NCBI GenBank assembly: GCA_050945515.1
Contig: JBMNTB010000005.1
Coordinates: 43,928 to 107,927, forward strand
Direction of reading: 5' to 3'
DNA: 64,000 nucleotides
Source: UBA1046 sp050945515
GTDB lineage: Bacteria; Bacillota; Clostridia; Saccharofermentanales; DTU023
The notes under the pieces are model-generated. The model had not been told where the DNA came from. It saw nothing but the letters and a program-made list of their open reading frames with translations, and made no database searches. This document shows, piece after piece, positions 51,215 through 61,600 of the stretch (positions are counted from its first letter, which is position 1; each line of letters starts with the position of its first letter). Both the position numbers and the translations under genes were made by a program.

Positions 51215-53362
51215 TTGAAAAAGTATGTAAAAACGCCCACTATTTTTCAAATGGAGGGTACCGAATGCGGCGCCGCATCGCTTGCCATGATCATGGCATA
51301 CCACGGCAAATACGTCCCTCTTGACAAGTTACGCGTCGATACAGGCGTCAGCCGCGACGGTTGTCGCGCCAGCAAGATCATGCAGGGTTCCAGAAAGTAT
51401 GGCTTTGAAACAGAGGGTTATCGAATGGGCCTTGATGCGTTGCTGAAAGAAGACCGCCTACCCTGCATCATACACTGGAACTTCAACCATTTTGTCGTGT
51501 TTGAGGGCGTCAAGGGCAAATACGCATACCTGAATGATCCTGCACATGGACGCAGGAAACTTACGATACAGGAACTGGACGAAGGCTTCACCGGCGTCGT
51601 ATTGTTTTTCTGGACTACTGAGGGTTTCACCAAAAGCAAAAAGGTTCGCACGCTGTTGAACTATGTCAGACAACGCTTAAAGGGCCAGAGATCCGCGATA
51701 CTTTACCTGATACTTTTAGGTATATTCCTAGTGTTTCCGGGACTTTTGACCCCGATATTCTCGCAGATTTTCATCGACGATATCCTGATAGGAGGCAGTA
51801 CTGACTGGCTCAAAATACTGATTATCGCCATGCTGGGTTCGGCGCTTTTCCAGGCCGGTATCACTTTCTACCGCAACTCAATACTGGTGAAGCTTCAAAA
51901 TAAGCTGGCGCTGATATCGGCACACGAGCTCCTGTCGCACATGTTCCGCTTGCCGATGTCTTTCTTTGACCAGCGGTACGCCGGTGATCTGGCTTCCCGC
52001 ATATCCAACAACAACAGCGTAGCTGAATTCATCGCGGGTGATCTTGCTCAGTCCATATTGAACCTTCTAGTCTCCGCTTTCTACCTCATACTGCTGCTGT
52101 CGTACAGCCCGTTGTTGACGCTTATCGGCATCGGCTCCATCATCATTAACTTCACGATCATCAAGCTCACGTCGGACACCATCTCGCGCTCCGTCATGAA
52201 GATGCAGCAAGATCAGGGCAAGATGACGGGCGTCATATTCTCCGGCATTAACATCATCACGACGCTCAAGGCATCCGGCGTTGAAAACCAATATGCAAGC
52301 CGCGTGCTGGGCTATTATGCGAAATCATCGGTGCAGAAGCAGTCCTATGGCAAGCTGCAGCAGATTGTCAACTCCGTTCCGGAGATAACGTCGCAGATCT
52401 GCAATATACTGGTGCTCATGATCGGCGGCGTGTTAGTTATACGCGGTAAGTTTACCGCCGGCATGCTGATAGCCTTCAACACACTGTTGGCTGCTTTCAT
52501 CGCGCCGGTTAATGAGCTGGTAGGCTTCGTGCAAAAGATTCAGCAGATTAAGGCGGATATGAGCCGCGTGGATGACATATTGCGCCACGAGGAGGACGAG
52601 GTCTTTAAGGAAAGTGAAGACAAAGTAGAGCGCACTGGGAAACTGTCTGGCCAAATCGAACTGCACGGCATCTCCTTTGGTTACAGCAAGCTCGAAAAGC
52701 CGCTGATTGAGGACTTCAACTTCAAGCTCCAAAGCGGTAACAGCATCGCCTTCGTGGGCGCGTCCGGCAGCGGCAAGTCGACCGTATCCAAGATCATTAG
52801 CGGACTTTATATGCCGTGGAGTGGCGATATCACGGTTGACGGCGATTCGCTGCGCAACATCCCTCCTGAGATACAAAGCAGTTCCATTTCTACGGTCAGT
52901 CAGGAAATATCGTTGTTCTCAGGCACGATACACGACAACATAACGATGTGGAACGACACCTTGCGTGATGAGGACATCATACAGGCGGCAAAGGACGCGT
53001 GCATACACGACATCATCACAAAAAGACCTGGCGCGTATGACTCCTACTTATCCGAGGGCGGTCGCAATTTGAGCGGCGGTCAACGACAAAGGCTTGAGAT
53101 AGCGCGGGCACTGGTTTCCAATCCCACAATACTGATTATGGACGAAGCCACAAGTGCACTCGACCCCATGACCGAAAAGGAGATTATGGATAACATCAAG
53201 CGCAGAGGCTGCACATGCATCATCATCGCGCACAGGCTGAGCGCGATTCGCGACTGCGACGAGATCATCGTCATGGACAAGGGTAAGATCGTCCAGCGCG
53301 GCACACATGAAGAGCTGATGAACATTCCGGGGCATTACCAGAAGCTCATCAGCACGATATAG
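51215..53362 (+). CDS. NHLM-type peptidase C39-ABC exporter
   Basis: 715 residues, TTG start preceded by AGGAGGG. The N-terminal C39 peptidase has Gln12 and catalytic Cys18 in FQMEGTECGAASLAM, His92 in NHFVVFEG and Asp108 in LNDPAHGRR. A six-helix ABC membrane domain follows, then an ATPase with Walker A GASGSGKST, signature LSGGQRQR, Walker B ILIMDEATSALD and the H-loop His in IIAHRLSAIRD. It cuts leaders after GG and exports the core. All ten precursors end their leaders with AGG, matching this specificity. Confidence 0.95.
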   Translation: MKKYVKTPTIFQMEGTECGAASLAMIMAYHGKYVPLDKLRVDTGVSRDGCRASKIMQGSRKYGFETEGYRMGLDALLKEDRLPCIIHWNFNHFVVFEGVKGKYAYLNDPAHGRRKLTIQELDEGFTGVVLFFWTTEGFTKSKKVRTLLNYVRQRLKGQRSAILYLILLGIFLVFPGLLTPIFSQIFIDDILIGGSTDWLKILIIAMLGSALFQAGITFYRNSILVKLQNKLALISAHELLSHMFRLPMSFFDQRYAGDLASRISNNNSVAEFIAGDLAQSILNLLVSAFYLILLLSYSPLLTLIGIGSIIINFTIIKLTSDTISRSVMKMQQDQGKMTGVIFSGINIITTLKASGVENQYASRVLGYYAKSSVQKQSYGKLQQIVNSVPEITSQICNILVLMIGGVLVIRGKFTAGMLIAFNTLLAAFIAPVNELVGFVQKIQQIKADMSRVDDILRHEEDEVFKESEDKVERTGKLSGQIELHGISFGYSKLEKPLIEDFNFKLQSGNSIAFVGASGSGKSTVSKIISGLYMPWSGDITVDGDSLRNIPPEIQSSSISTVSQEISLFSGTIHDNITMWNDTLRDEDIIQAAKDACIHDIITKRPGAYDSYLSEGGRNLSGGQRQRLEIARALVSNPTILIMDEATSALDPMTEKEIMDNIKRRGCTCIIIAHRLSAIRDCDEIIVMDKGKIVQRGTHEELMNIPGHYQKLISTI

Positions 53363-53374
53363 GAGGTATCAGAC

Positions 53375-55927
53375 GTGAAGCATATTACATTAAAAGGTCC
53401 TCAAACTCACCTTACGTATGATCCCTTCCGCTCCTACACCGTAGAAAACGGAATCGCGCTAGTGTATGCAGTGCAGCTGATCGATGAAAACGAGACCGGG
53501 CGCCGCACCTTGATAGCCGAAGTCGAGCAGGGCGGCAGGATACCCGCCATGTATCATGAGACCGAGGAATTCGGTACATGGATATTCATGTTGGTCGGAC
53601 TCGACGAAACGACGCTTGTAGAACATTACGAACTGCCCAAGGAAACGGTAGCCGACTTTGCAGACAGGATCAAGCTGAGCTTGTATGACCTAGAGGATTT
53701 CGCAGATGAAATTGTCGAACGCGTGAACCTGCGGCTCATCACTGAGGAGGGCTATATCTACGCCACCTCAGAAGAACAAAAGTCGACCTATGAAAAAAGT
53801 CTCTCCGTCATACTTAGGCTCTTCAAAAAGAAAAGCGCATTTGCGGCCAAAGCATACAGTTCCGGCAACCTACTGTATGACACCCTAGCTTTCCTCTGTT
53901 ATCACCAGGGAATACACATCGCGCCCATCGACAACATCAGGGAAGCCTGCGGCAGATATTTTACCATCGAGGACATCTCGAGAGTATCGCACTTCATATA
54001 TCGCGACCTTTTGCTCGAGGAAAATTGGTTCAAGACCGACGCGGGTCCCCTCATCGTATATGCGGAGGATGACGGCCGCCCAATGTTGTGCCTGCCGAAG
54101 GGCATCGGCAAATATGTACTGGTCGATATTGGGAACGGTAAAACGGAACGCATCACCGCCAAGGTCGCAATGACAGTTCGTCCGCAAGCACACATGATAT
54201 ACCGTCCTTTCGAAAATAAGAGCATCGGCGTAAAGGATCTTATTCGTTTCGGTATGAAAAGCGTGCGGCGAAGCGATATTTTCAACATGTTGCTTTTTGC
54301 GTTGTTCGGCACGCTGATAGGTCTTTTGCTGCCGTACTTAAATGAGAAAATATTCGACAACTATATACCTCTGGGCGACCAGAGCACACTGGTACAGATC
54401 AGCCTTCTGATACTCGCGTTCTCATTGGGCAACCTCGCGTTTACCATGGTCAAAAACTTGGCGATATTCCGTTCTTCCAACGCGATGGAGATAGGCGTAC
54501 AGAGCGCGGTGTTTGATCGCCTGTACAACATGCCCATCAGCTTCTATAACGACTACGAAAGCGCGGATCTTGCCACGCGAGCTCTCGGCATTTCGGCGAT
54601 ATTCAAGCTGATCTCAGAGGTCGCGATGACAACGTTGTTGTCCGCCGTGTTCTCGCTGCTGTATCTGTTCAGAATGTTCAAATACGCCAAAAAAATGGCA
54701 TGGATCGGTATCTTAATGATTCTCATCAACATGGCGATAACGGCAACATTAGGTCTCTTGCAGGTAAAATGCGAGAAGAAAATTACGGAGGGCAACTCAA
54801 AGCTCTCCTCGCTGATGTACCAAATACTTAACGGCATTGCAAAAATAAGGATCGCCGGTGTGGAAAACAGGGCGCTTCTGCAATATCTTCAACCATATGT
54901 CGAGGTAAAAAAAGTACATATCAAAAACGAGAGACTATCAAACCTCGCCTCTAACGTCAACCTGTTCCTAGGCGTGGTGTTCACCACAGTATTCTATTAC
55001 ATGATGATTGCCAAGGATCTCGGTATCTCTTTTGGTGAATACATAGGCTTTACCTCAGCCTTCGGAGCGTTCTCTGCCGCGATGATCGGTGTTGTATCCG
55101 CATTTTTACAGGTCAACAACGCGATACCCATTTATGAGCGCGTAAAGGCAGTGCTCGAGACTCCGCAAGAATATGAGGAAAACGCTGTGATCACCGGTAA
55201 GCTTGAAGGCAAGATTGAGGTCAACAACCTGTCTTTCCGTTATAGTGAAGAAGGTCCTATGGTCTTAAACAATATTAATTTCGTCATAAACCCGGGCGAA
55301 TACATAGGTATAGTTGGTTCCTCCGGCTCTGGTAAATCGACGCTCCTAAAGGCCCTTCTGGGTTTTGAGAAGCCAACACTTGGCAAGGTATACTATGATG
55401 ACAAGGACATCGACAGCCTCGACAAGCGCGAGCTTAGGAAGCGCTTAGGAGTGGTGCTGCAGGACGGTCAGCTCATCGCAGGCAGCATATACGAAAACAT
55501 CACCATCACGGGCGGAGACATATCTAAGGAACGCGTTATGGAGGTCATTGAGAAAGTCGGTTTAAAGGACGACATCGCCGAGATGCCCATGGGACTGCAC
55601 ACAGTCGTTGCAGAGGGTGCCGGCACGATATCCGGCGGCCAGCGTCAGCGCATTCTCATCGCGCGCGCCATCGTAAACAACCCGAATATAATCTATTTCG
55701 ACGAGGCGACCAGCTCTCTTGACAACGTGAATCAGGCGCTTGTATGTGAAAGCCTCGAAAAGCTCAATGTGACACGTGTCGTCATCGCCCACCGCTTAAG
55801 CACCGTCATGACTTGTGACCGAATATTGGTATTGGAGGACGGAAGGCTCATCGAGTCCGGCAACTATGAGGAGCTGATGGCTTTAAACGGCAGGTTCGCG
55901 GAGCTTGCGCGCCGCCAGATAGCATAA
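53375..55927 (+). CDS. NHLM-type second ABC transporter, ATP-binding protein
   Basis: 850 residues, GTG start with AGGAGG eight bases upstream. The first 280 residues form the special N-terminal region of this family (no C39 Cys). A membrane domain (residues about 300-570) and an ATPase follow, with GSSGSGKSTLLKALLG, ISGGQRQRILIARAIV, IIYFDEATSSLD and VIAHRLST. It always pairs with the C39-ABC protein and the HlyD-like adaptor in NHLP/Nif11 RiPP clusters. 12 bases separate it from the previous gene; it is the last gene of the operon. Confidence 0.93.
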   Translation: MKHITLKGPQTHLTYDPFRSYTVENGIALVYAVQLIDENETGRRTLIAEVEQGGRIPAMYHETEEFGTWIFMLVGLDETTLVEHYELPKETVADFADRIKLSLYDLEDFADEIVERVNLRLITEEGYIYATSEEQKSTYEKSLSVILRLFKKKSAFAAKAYSSGNLLYDTLAFLCYHQGIHIAPIDNIREACGRYFTIEDISRVSHFIYRDLLLEENWFKTDAGPLIVYAEDDGRPMLCLPKGIGKYVLVDIGNGKTERITAKVAMTVRPQAHMIYRPFENKSIGVKDLIRFGMKSVRRSDIFNMLLFALFGTLIGLLLPYLNEKIFDNYIPLGDQSTLVQISLLILAFSLGNLAFTMVKNLAIFRSSNAMEIGVQSAVFDRLYNMPISFYNDYESADLATRALGISAIFKLISEVAMTTLLSAVFSLLYLFRMFKYAKKMAWIGILMILINMAITATLGLLQVKCEKKITEGNSKLSSLMYQILNGIAKIRIAGVENRALLQYLQPYVEVKKVHIKNERLSNLASNVNLFLGVVFTTVFYYMMIAKDLGISFGEYIGFTSAFGAFSAAMIGVVSAFLQVNNAIPIYERVKAVLETPQEYEENAVITGKLEGKIEVNNLSFRYSEEGPMVLNNINFVINPGEYIGIVGSSGSGKSTLLKALLGFEKPTLGKVYYDDKDIDSLDKRELRKRLGVVLQDGQLIAGSIYENITITGGDISKERVMEVIEKVGLKDDIAEMPMGLHTVVAEGAGTISGGQRQRILIARAIVNNPNIIYFDEATSSLDNVNQALVCESLEKLNVTRVVIAHRLSTVMTCDRILVLEDGRLIESGNYEELMALNGRFAELARRQIA

Positions 55928-55942
55928 GATAAGCATCAAAAA

Positions 55943-55970
55943 CCGCCGTGAAACACAATCTTCACGGCGG
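55943..55970. terminator. Terminator hairpin between the convergent operons
   Basis: CCGCCGTGAA (55943-55952) and TTCACGGCGG (55961-55970) form a perfect 10-bp stem. On the minus strand it is followed by TTTTTGATG, a good terminator for the STAS gene; on the plus strand it lies 16 bases after the ABC gene stop with a poor T-run, but may also work. Confidence 0.8.
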
Positions 55971-56024
55971 CTCTGATAACCTCATTTATCCGAATTTTAT
56001 ATGTCTTTTCAAGCTATGTACGGA

Positions 56025-56321
56025 TCATACGATGGTCAGTATATCTGCGAAGCCGGTCATCTCGAACACTGCTATGACCGACTCGTTGGCATTTCGTATA
56101 ATAAATTTTCCGCCTGACGCATTCATACGCTTTTGCACATTGAGCAGCACCCTAAGTCCCGCGCTGGATACAAAGTCGAGCTTGGCAAAGTCCATTTCCA
56201 CGGTGCGCATGTCGGTGAGTCCCGCCATCTCAAGATCGAGCAGAGGAGCCGTTTGGGTGTCCAGTTTGCCCTCAAGAATGATCTCAACTTTATCTTTGTC
56301 TATATTTTTTTCTATTGTCAT
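56025..56321 (-). CDS. STAS-domain anti-sigma-factor antagonist
   Basis: 98 residues, a single complete STAS domain: IILEGKLDTQTAPLLDLEMA, MDFAKLDFVSSAGLRVLLNV (the Ser-Ser pair holds the phospho-acceptor) and FEMTGFADILTIV at the end. GGGAGGG precedes the ATG. Such proteins are phosphorylated by an RsbW-like kinase and dephosphorylated by a PP2C phosphatase; both activities are fused in the protein at 39296. It closes the minus-strand group with the methyltransferase and HELTH protein. Confidence 0.92.
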   Translation of the reverse strand: MTIEKNIDKDKVEIILEGKLDTQTAPLLDLEMAGLTDMRTVEMDFAKLDFVSSAGLRVLLNVQKRMNASGGKFIIRNANESVIAVFEMTGFADILTIV

Positions 56322-56417
56322 ATGATCTTCCCTCCCGTGTATGAATTATAATGAAAACACGTTTTACGATTCAAACTGCAAGACGGTGACATGTAAGATT
56401 GCACGCAATAATTTTGA

Positions 56418-57290
56418 TTATAGCCCTATTCCCTCGCGCTCCAACAAGAGCTGAAGCTGCAGCGGCGTAAGTTCACTGTGCGCTTTAACAAAACCGAAAA
56501 CTATTTCTGTTAGCTTAATAGCCCGCGCTACCCACAAAGCCAGTTCCTCGTGGCTTTCGGTATAGTTCGCAAGCCGTCCTCCCGTCCTGTATTCGTCGCC
56601 GTATATTCCGAGTACCCTTTGTGCTAAGAAAATGTCATATTTCCCAAACGCCGCCACGATACCCACGCAGTCAGCCAAGACCTCGTCGCGCAACGTTTCC
56701 TTGTTATCGGGGAACAGCCTGCGACTTACAAAGTGCGTCAGTTCGTGATATTTGCGAATGGTCAGAGACGCGCGTATCCACTCCTCATCGCTTTCGCAGT
56801 TTGTTTCAGTGTAAGGTAGCGCGCTGTACGCGCCGTTTGACAGCGCGATAATCGAGTCGCGGTAGTTTTGGGGTACGACGGTAAATCTCTTGAATTCCTC
56901 TTCCCAGTCGGTCTTGCCCGACAGCAGGTATTCATTTTTATGAGCTTCTATCCTGCGCCAGTTGTTAATGTTGTTTATCGTGACGGCGCCCATCGATGGA
57001 GGCACCTCACGGGGCTCGCAGCGATACGCCATGACCTGCACGAAGCGCACAAAGTCGCCTCTGTCCGGCAACACGAGTATTTCCACATCACCGGCTTCGG
57101 TATGCTCCGTATAAAGTTCGGTAGCCTCGCTGTCAGAAAAGGTGTACGGCAGGGCAACCGGCATCATACCGCGCTGAGTGATCGCCCTGTACTTATCAGA
57201 CTGAGACATACCGGCTTCAACCGCAAGTGTGAGCTGCGGATATCTTTGCGTCAGCACGGCAAGCGGCCTTTGATCCTCGTACATCACCAT
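56418..57290 (-). CDS. Putative zinc-metallopeptidase-like protein with HELTH motif
   Basis: 290 residues, no signal peptide. RKYHELTHFVSRRLFP (residues about 179-194) contains HExxH, and LRDEVLADCVGIVAA about 20 residues later could give the third zinc ligand (Glu) of a gluzincin-like site. I recognise no named family with certainty; it may belong to a domain of unknown function. Starts 23 bases after the methyltransferase stop, so co-transcribed with it. Conceivably acts on the RiPP product, leader or an immunity target; no direct evidence. Confidence 0.55.
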   Translation of the reverse strand: MVMYEDQRPLAVLTQRYPQLTLAVEAGMSQSDKYRAITQRGMMPVALPYTFSDSEATELYTEHTEAGDVEILVLPDRGDFVRFVQVMAYRCEPREVPPSMGAVTINNINNWRRIEAHKNEYLLSGKTDWEEEFKRFTVVPQNYRDSIIALSNGAYSALPYTETNCESDEEWIRASLTIRKYHELTHFVSRRLFPDNKETLRDEVLADCVGIVAAFGKYDIFLAQRVLGIYGDEYRTGGRLANYTESHEELALWVARAIKLTEIVFGFVKAHSELTPLQLQLLLEREGIGL

Positions 57291-57313
57291 ACTTTATTAT
57301 CCAGCTTCGCGAT

Positions 57314-58270
57314 TCACTCATTCTTGCCCGTCATGCGCAACAACGTACGCAGCGTTGGCGGCACGATACCGGTCATCACGAGACTGGCTCCTCCATACCA
57401 TTCCCAGACGGCATTTTCGCCGCACTCCGCAAGCAATAAGTCGTTGCGAAGCTTCATAAGCTCACGGAATCTATCCGCTTCCTTGTCCGTTATCTTCTCA
57501 CGAAAGGCCTCAAGCTCATAAAACGCGTCAAGCTTCTCAAGCTCCGCCTCGTATAAAAGCTCAATATAGCGGCGCTTGTCCGCATCCTCCATCGCCGCGT
57601 TACTGATTGAACAGCTTTTCCCAAGGGAATGCATCCTGATATCCCACATGCCCGCCTCGGAAAACAACTTGGGTACGAGAACAGGATGACAACCCAAAAG
57701 ATAATCCTTTTTCGGCAGCACCTCTTCGTACGCAGCATATAGTTTGATAAAAAGATCTGCCCATTCCTCATAATACGCAAGATGATCCTTTTCGTAGAAA
57801 CCCTGATGCGCAGGAATGAATTCAAAGGACTGAGCGGTGATGGATGTGACAGGGCTCAGTGTGCGTCCGACGCGCATCATCTCGCGTAGCGCCAAATGAG
57901 GATCCGGCACATTGGTCAGGAAGGTGTGCGACACCACAGCATCAAAGGAGGCATTATCAAAGGGCAGCTTCAATGCGTCGCCCGTTATAAATGTAAAGCT
58001 GTTGCCGCTTTTGGCATACTTTTCCTTCTTTTCGTTGGCAATGGCTATAAAGCGTTCGTCGATATCAAGCCCGACAAACTCGCAGTCACTCACACCATCA
58101 GCCAGAAAGAAAGTCAAAGCGCCGGTGCCGCAACCCACATCCAGCACACGCATCCCGCTCTTTATGCCCGTCCACTTAATAAGCACATCTCGCGTATCGG
58201 GATCGAACATCGTCATGCGTGTGGCCTCAAGAAATGGCGGATTCTGCACAAATTTCGACCATTCAGTCAT
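57314..58270 (-). CDS. Class I SAM-dependent methyltransferase
   Basis: 318 residues. Motif I RVLDVGCGTGALTFFLA, acidic loop FVGLDIDERFIAIA, motif with FITGDALKLPFDNASFDAVV and post-motif FLTNVPDPHLALREMMRVGR are clear. C-terminal third is helical (MEDADKRRYIELLYEAELEK). Start at ATG 58270 has AGGAG seven bases upstream; the frame runs 40 residues further without a ribosome site. Substrate unknown. Convergent to the RiPP operon, so it could be a tailoring enzyme but it is not in that operon. Confidence 0.82.
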   Translation of the reverse strand: MTEWSKFVQNPPFLEATRMTMFDPDTRDVLIKWTGIKSGMRVLDVGCGTGALTFFLADGVSDCEFVGLDIDERFIAIANEKKEKYAKSGNSFTFITGDALKLPFDNASFDAVVSHTFLTNVPDPHLALREMMRVGRTLSPVTSITAQSFEFIPAHQGFYEKDHLAYYEEWADLFIKLYAAYEEVLPKKDYLLGCHPVLVPKLFSEAGMWDIRMHSLGKSCSISNAAMEDADKRRYIELLYEAELEKLDAFYELEAFREKITDKEADRFRELMKLRNDLLLAECGENAVWEWYGGASLVMTGIVPPTLRTLLRMTGKNE

Positions 58271-58694
58271 AAGAGCTCCTACTATTTGCTGTAATACTGA
58301 TGCTAAAACCGGTCCGCTCAGACAATTCCCTATACTCATCAAAAGTGAGCTTGACAGAACGTCAAGGGATATCGCCAGGGTCAGCATCACATACTAGTCA
58401 ATGTTAAATAGAATTTAGTTAACAATATAATACTCTATTTTGGGCTGTTGAGTATAAAAATCAGATACCCTTTGCAAATTTCAGTGTGCCAGTATGTTTG
58501 CATCATTGGATGGTGCAGAAAGATAAGAATTTTAATTGGTTACATGGTAATATGGAATGAGCGTAAGACCTTAAACATCAAAAATATACGAAATTAACAT
58601 AAAACTTGCGCAAAGAACTTGTGTAAAAAACGGGAACCAGCAAGAATAGACCTACGGTAAAAGGCGCAGGCGCATTTTTTTTGGAGATGAGTTT
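58271..58694. other. Intergenic region before the first GGDEF-EAL gene
   Basis: 424 bases, AT-rich. Divergent promoters are expected: a TATTAT -10 candidate reads on the minus strand near 58427. Just before the GGDEF-EAL start there is GCGC-AG-GCGC followed by T8 (58664-58681), a small terminator-like hairpin. I looked for a c-di-GMP riboswitch and could not support one. Confidence 0.4.
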
Positions 58695-61600
58695 ATGAAA
58701 TACAGCTTAAGTTTGTCGATTTTGTACTATCTCTGCGGCTTTTTTTATATGGGTTTCGGCACATATGCATTAGAGACCAATGCCAAAAGCCGTGTCAACC
58801 AACTGTTTATACTTATAACGGCTTCAACGGCGACTTGGGCCTTTGCATATTCCATTTCAATTTCGGCATCTACGGCGGAAGCAAGTATATTTTGGGGATG
58901 TCTTTCCGTTTTCGGTTGGGGAGTGTTTTACAGCATTATGCTCCACTTTGTACTTATTCTCACAAAAACCAGAATTCCATTCAAGAAACAAATAATGCTC
59001 GCCATAATTTATTTGCCCGCTGTTATAAATATACTTCTGTTTGCGCCCTTCGGATATCTTGCGGAGAAGCAATTCCAAATGGTGGAAACCGATTTCGGTT
59101 GGATAAATGTACTTCCCATCAATATGGGCAATATTTGGTTTATCACATATTACTCTATATTTACGCTTGTGATTCTTATATTACTTATTCACTGGTGGAG
59201 AAGAATTGAGCCTCAGGACCCTCAAAAGCGGCAAGCAACATATTTCTTAATATCTATACTATTTCCCCTCATCTTGGGAGTAGCTACGGAAACTATACCT
59301 GACATCCTTGGGAAAGGCTCTTTTGTCGAATTAACCGTTGTATTTCTGATGGCTCCCGTGACAACGCTATTCTCAACATTGAGAAAATCGGGCCTGCTTC
59401 TCGAAAAACCTGTGGACATATCCTTGCCCTTGAAAAGCGACCAACTCGCAGACGCAGACCGCTTGCGCATGTTTCGAACGGTTGCCTCCATATTTACTGC
59501 TGGCAGTGCAGTATCATTTTTCATAGGATATTTTGCTATGAAAAGAACGGCGGAAGATGAGATTCTCCTGGCCGCGACTTTATTGTCGCTTGGAATATTT
59601 ATAAGATTTATACCCCGCATAACGAGAAATCATAATACTCAGAATACCATGTTTCTGGTAGCAGGCGCATTGAGTTTGTTCTATCTTATGAAAAGAAATG
59701 CCGAAACGGGAGCAGTTACGATATGGTCCATATACATATTGTTCTTTATGTTTACCGTCATCCTCGACAGTAAAATCCACCTCATTATCTATGCCGGATT
59801 GGTGGTAATAATTCAAATTATTTTCTCGATAATCCAGCCGGCTGTTTCTGTCGTTATCGACACAAATGAATACATGACAAGAGTTGCTCTTGTTATGCTT
59901 ACTTATTTTGCCGTGAGGCGATTGGCAGGCGAATATACTTTAAAGCTGGAGGCACATAAAAAGCTTATAAAAGAACAACAAGTACTTGAAGCCATTTCAA
60001 CCAATTTTATTACAATCAGCAGCGAAAACGCTAAAGAAAAAGTTGATGAGATGTTGAAAATGTCCGCTGAGGTTCTTGAATTTGATTATGCATATTTAAT
60101 CGGATTCAGCGAGGATGATGAAACAAATGTTTTCAGCACATACACGAAAAATTTTGAGAACGCTTCACTTCCCTATTACCCGGGCATGAAAGTTAAAATG
60201 AACGACTTACCTATGGCTAAATTTCTGCTTGCCAAAGGGACACCGATAATGTGTGAAGACATCATAAATAAATCTTTAAATGAATGTGGTAAGACAAGAA
60301 ATTTCCTTATCTCAAGAGGGATAAACTCCATTTTTGCATTTCCGTTACAAATCGAAGGGCGACCAATAGAAGGAATGCTTGTTTTTGAATACTATGACCG
60401 GAGCAATAAGAACCTAAGCGAAAATCGATTGCACTTTTTAAAACTGGTTGTGAATATGCTGGGAGATGCAAGGAGAAAGACCTTGTACGAAGAAATGCTA
60501 TATGATGTCGCTTATTTCGATGAGATCACAAAATTAGCGAATAGAAGCATGTTAATAAAAACGCTTGAGGAAAGTATACAGGACAGAAAAGAATCAGGGA
60601 AAATAGCAATTTTAAATATTGAACTCGCGAACATGAGGATGATTAAGGATACCTTCGGACACAGTATGGTCGATCAGGTAATGTTGAAATCTGCGACAAT
60701 GCTTAAAAATCTATTGGAGGCATCTTGTACTATCTCAAGGACAAATGATGGCGAGTTTGCCGTTATTTTGCCCAATGTAGAAAGTACCGAGCAGATAGAA
60801 GGCTGCGCAAACAGATTGCTTGCCGCTTTTTCCCATCCTATATCGACCGATCTGGAGATAGAAGCATTATTTGTTGTCCCCCGCATAGGCATCTCCGTGT
60901 ATCCGGATGACGGAAAAGATATAAGGACTGTTTTGAAGAACGCCGATTTAGCAGGGTATGAAGCGGTAAGAAACAATGAGGATATTGTTTTCTATGCAGA
61001 GCGACTGGAAAACCATATTGCGGAAAACACCTTGTTCACGAACAAGCTTTTTAAATCCTTGGAAAACGAAGAATTCTTTCTGGAGTTTCAACCTCAGGTC
61101 AGCTGCCTTACAGAGAAAGCGGTTGGTATTGAAGCTTTGCTCCGATGGACAGTTGACGGCAACAGAAGAGTTCCTCCGGACAGATTTGTCCCTATCCTTG
61201 AGCAGACGGGCTTGATTTATGATGTGGGCCTCTGGGTTTTGGCACAAGCACTTCAAGAACATAAAAGATTAATAGCCCATGGCTTTCCTCCTCTGCGTGT
61301 TTCTGTAAACTTATCGGTAGTACAATTCGAAGAGGAAGATTTTATTTCTGATGTTGCCCAGATTATAGAAGACAGCGGAGTAAATCCCAAGTATCTTGAG
61401 CTGGAGATAACGGAAAGCTTGTTTTCAAAGGATCCTGAGGATGTACTTAAAAAACTGTACGAATTGAAGGAGTTGGGAGTAAGTATCGCCATAGATGATT
61501 TCGGCAAAGGCTACTCGTCCTTGAATCGTCTGAAGGTGGTACCATTTGACAGAATAAAGATAGACAAAGAGATCATAGATTATATAGATTTGGAAAGAAA

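Noticed and set aside
58571..58694. c-di-GMP riboswitch before the GGDEF-EAL gene
   Set aside because: The conserved GEMM core could not be matched; only a small GC hairpin with T8 is visible.
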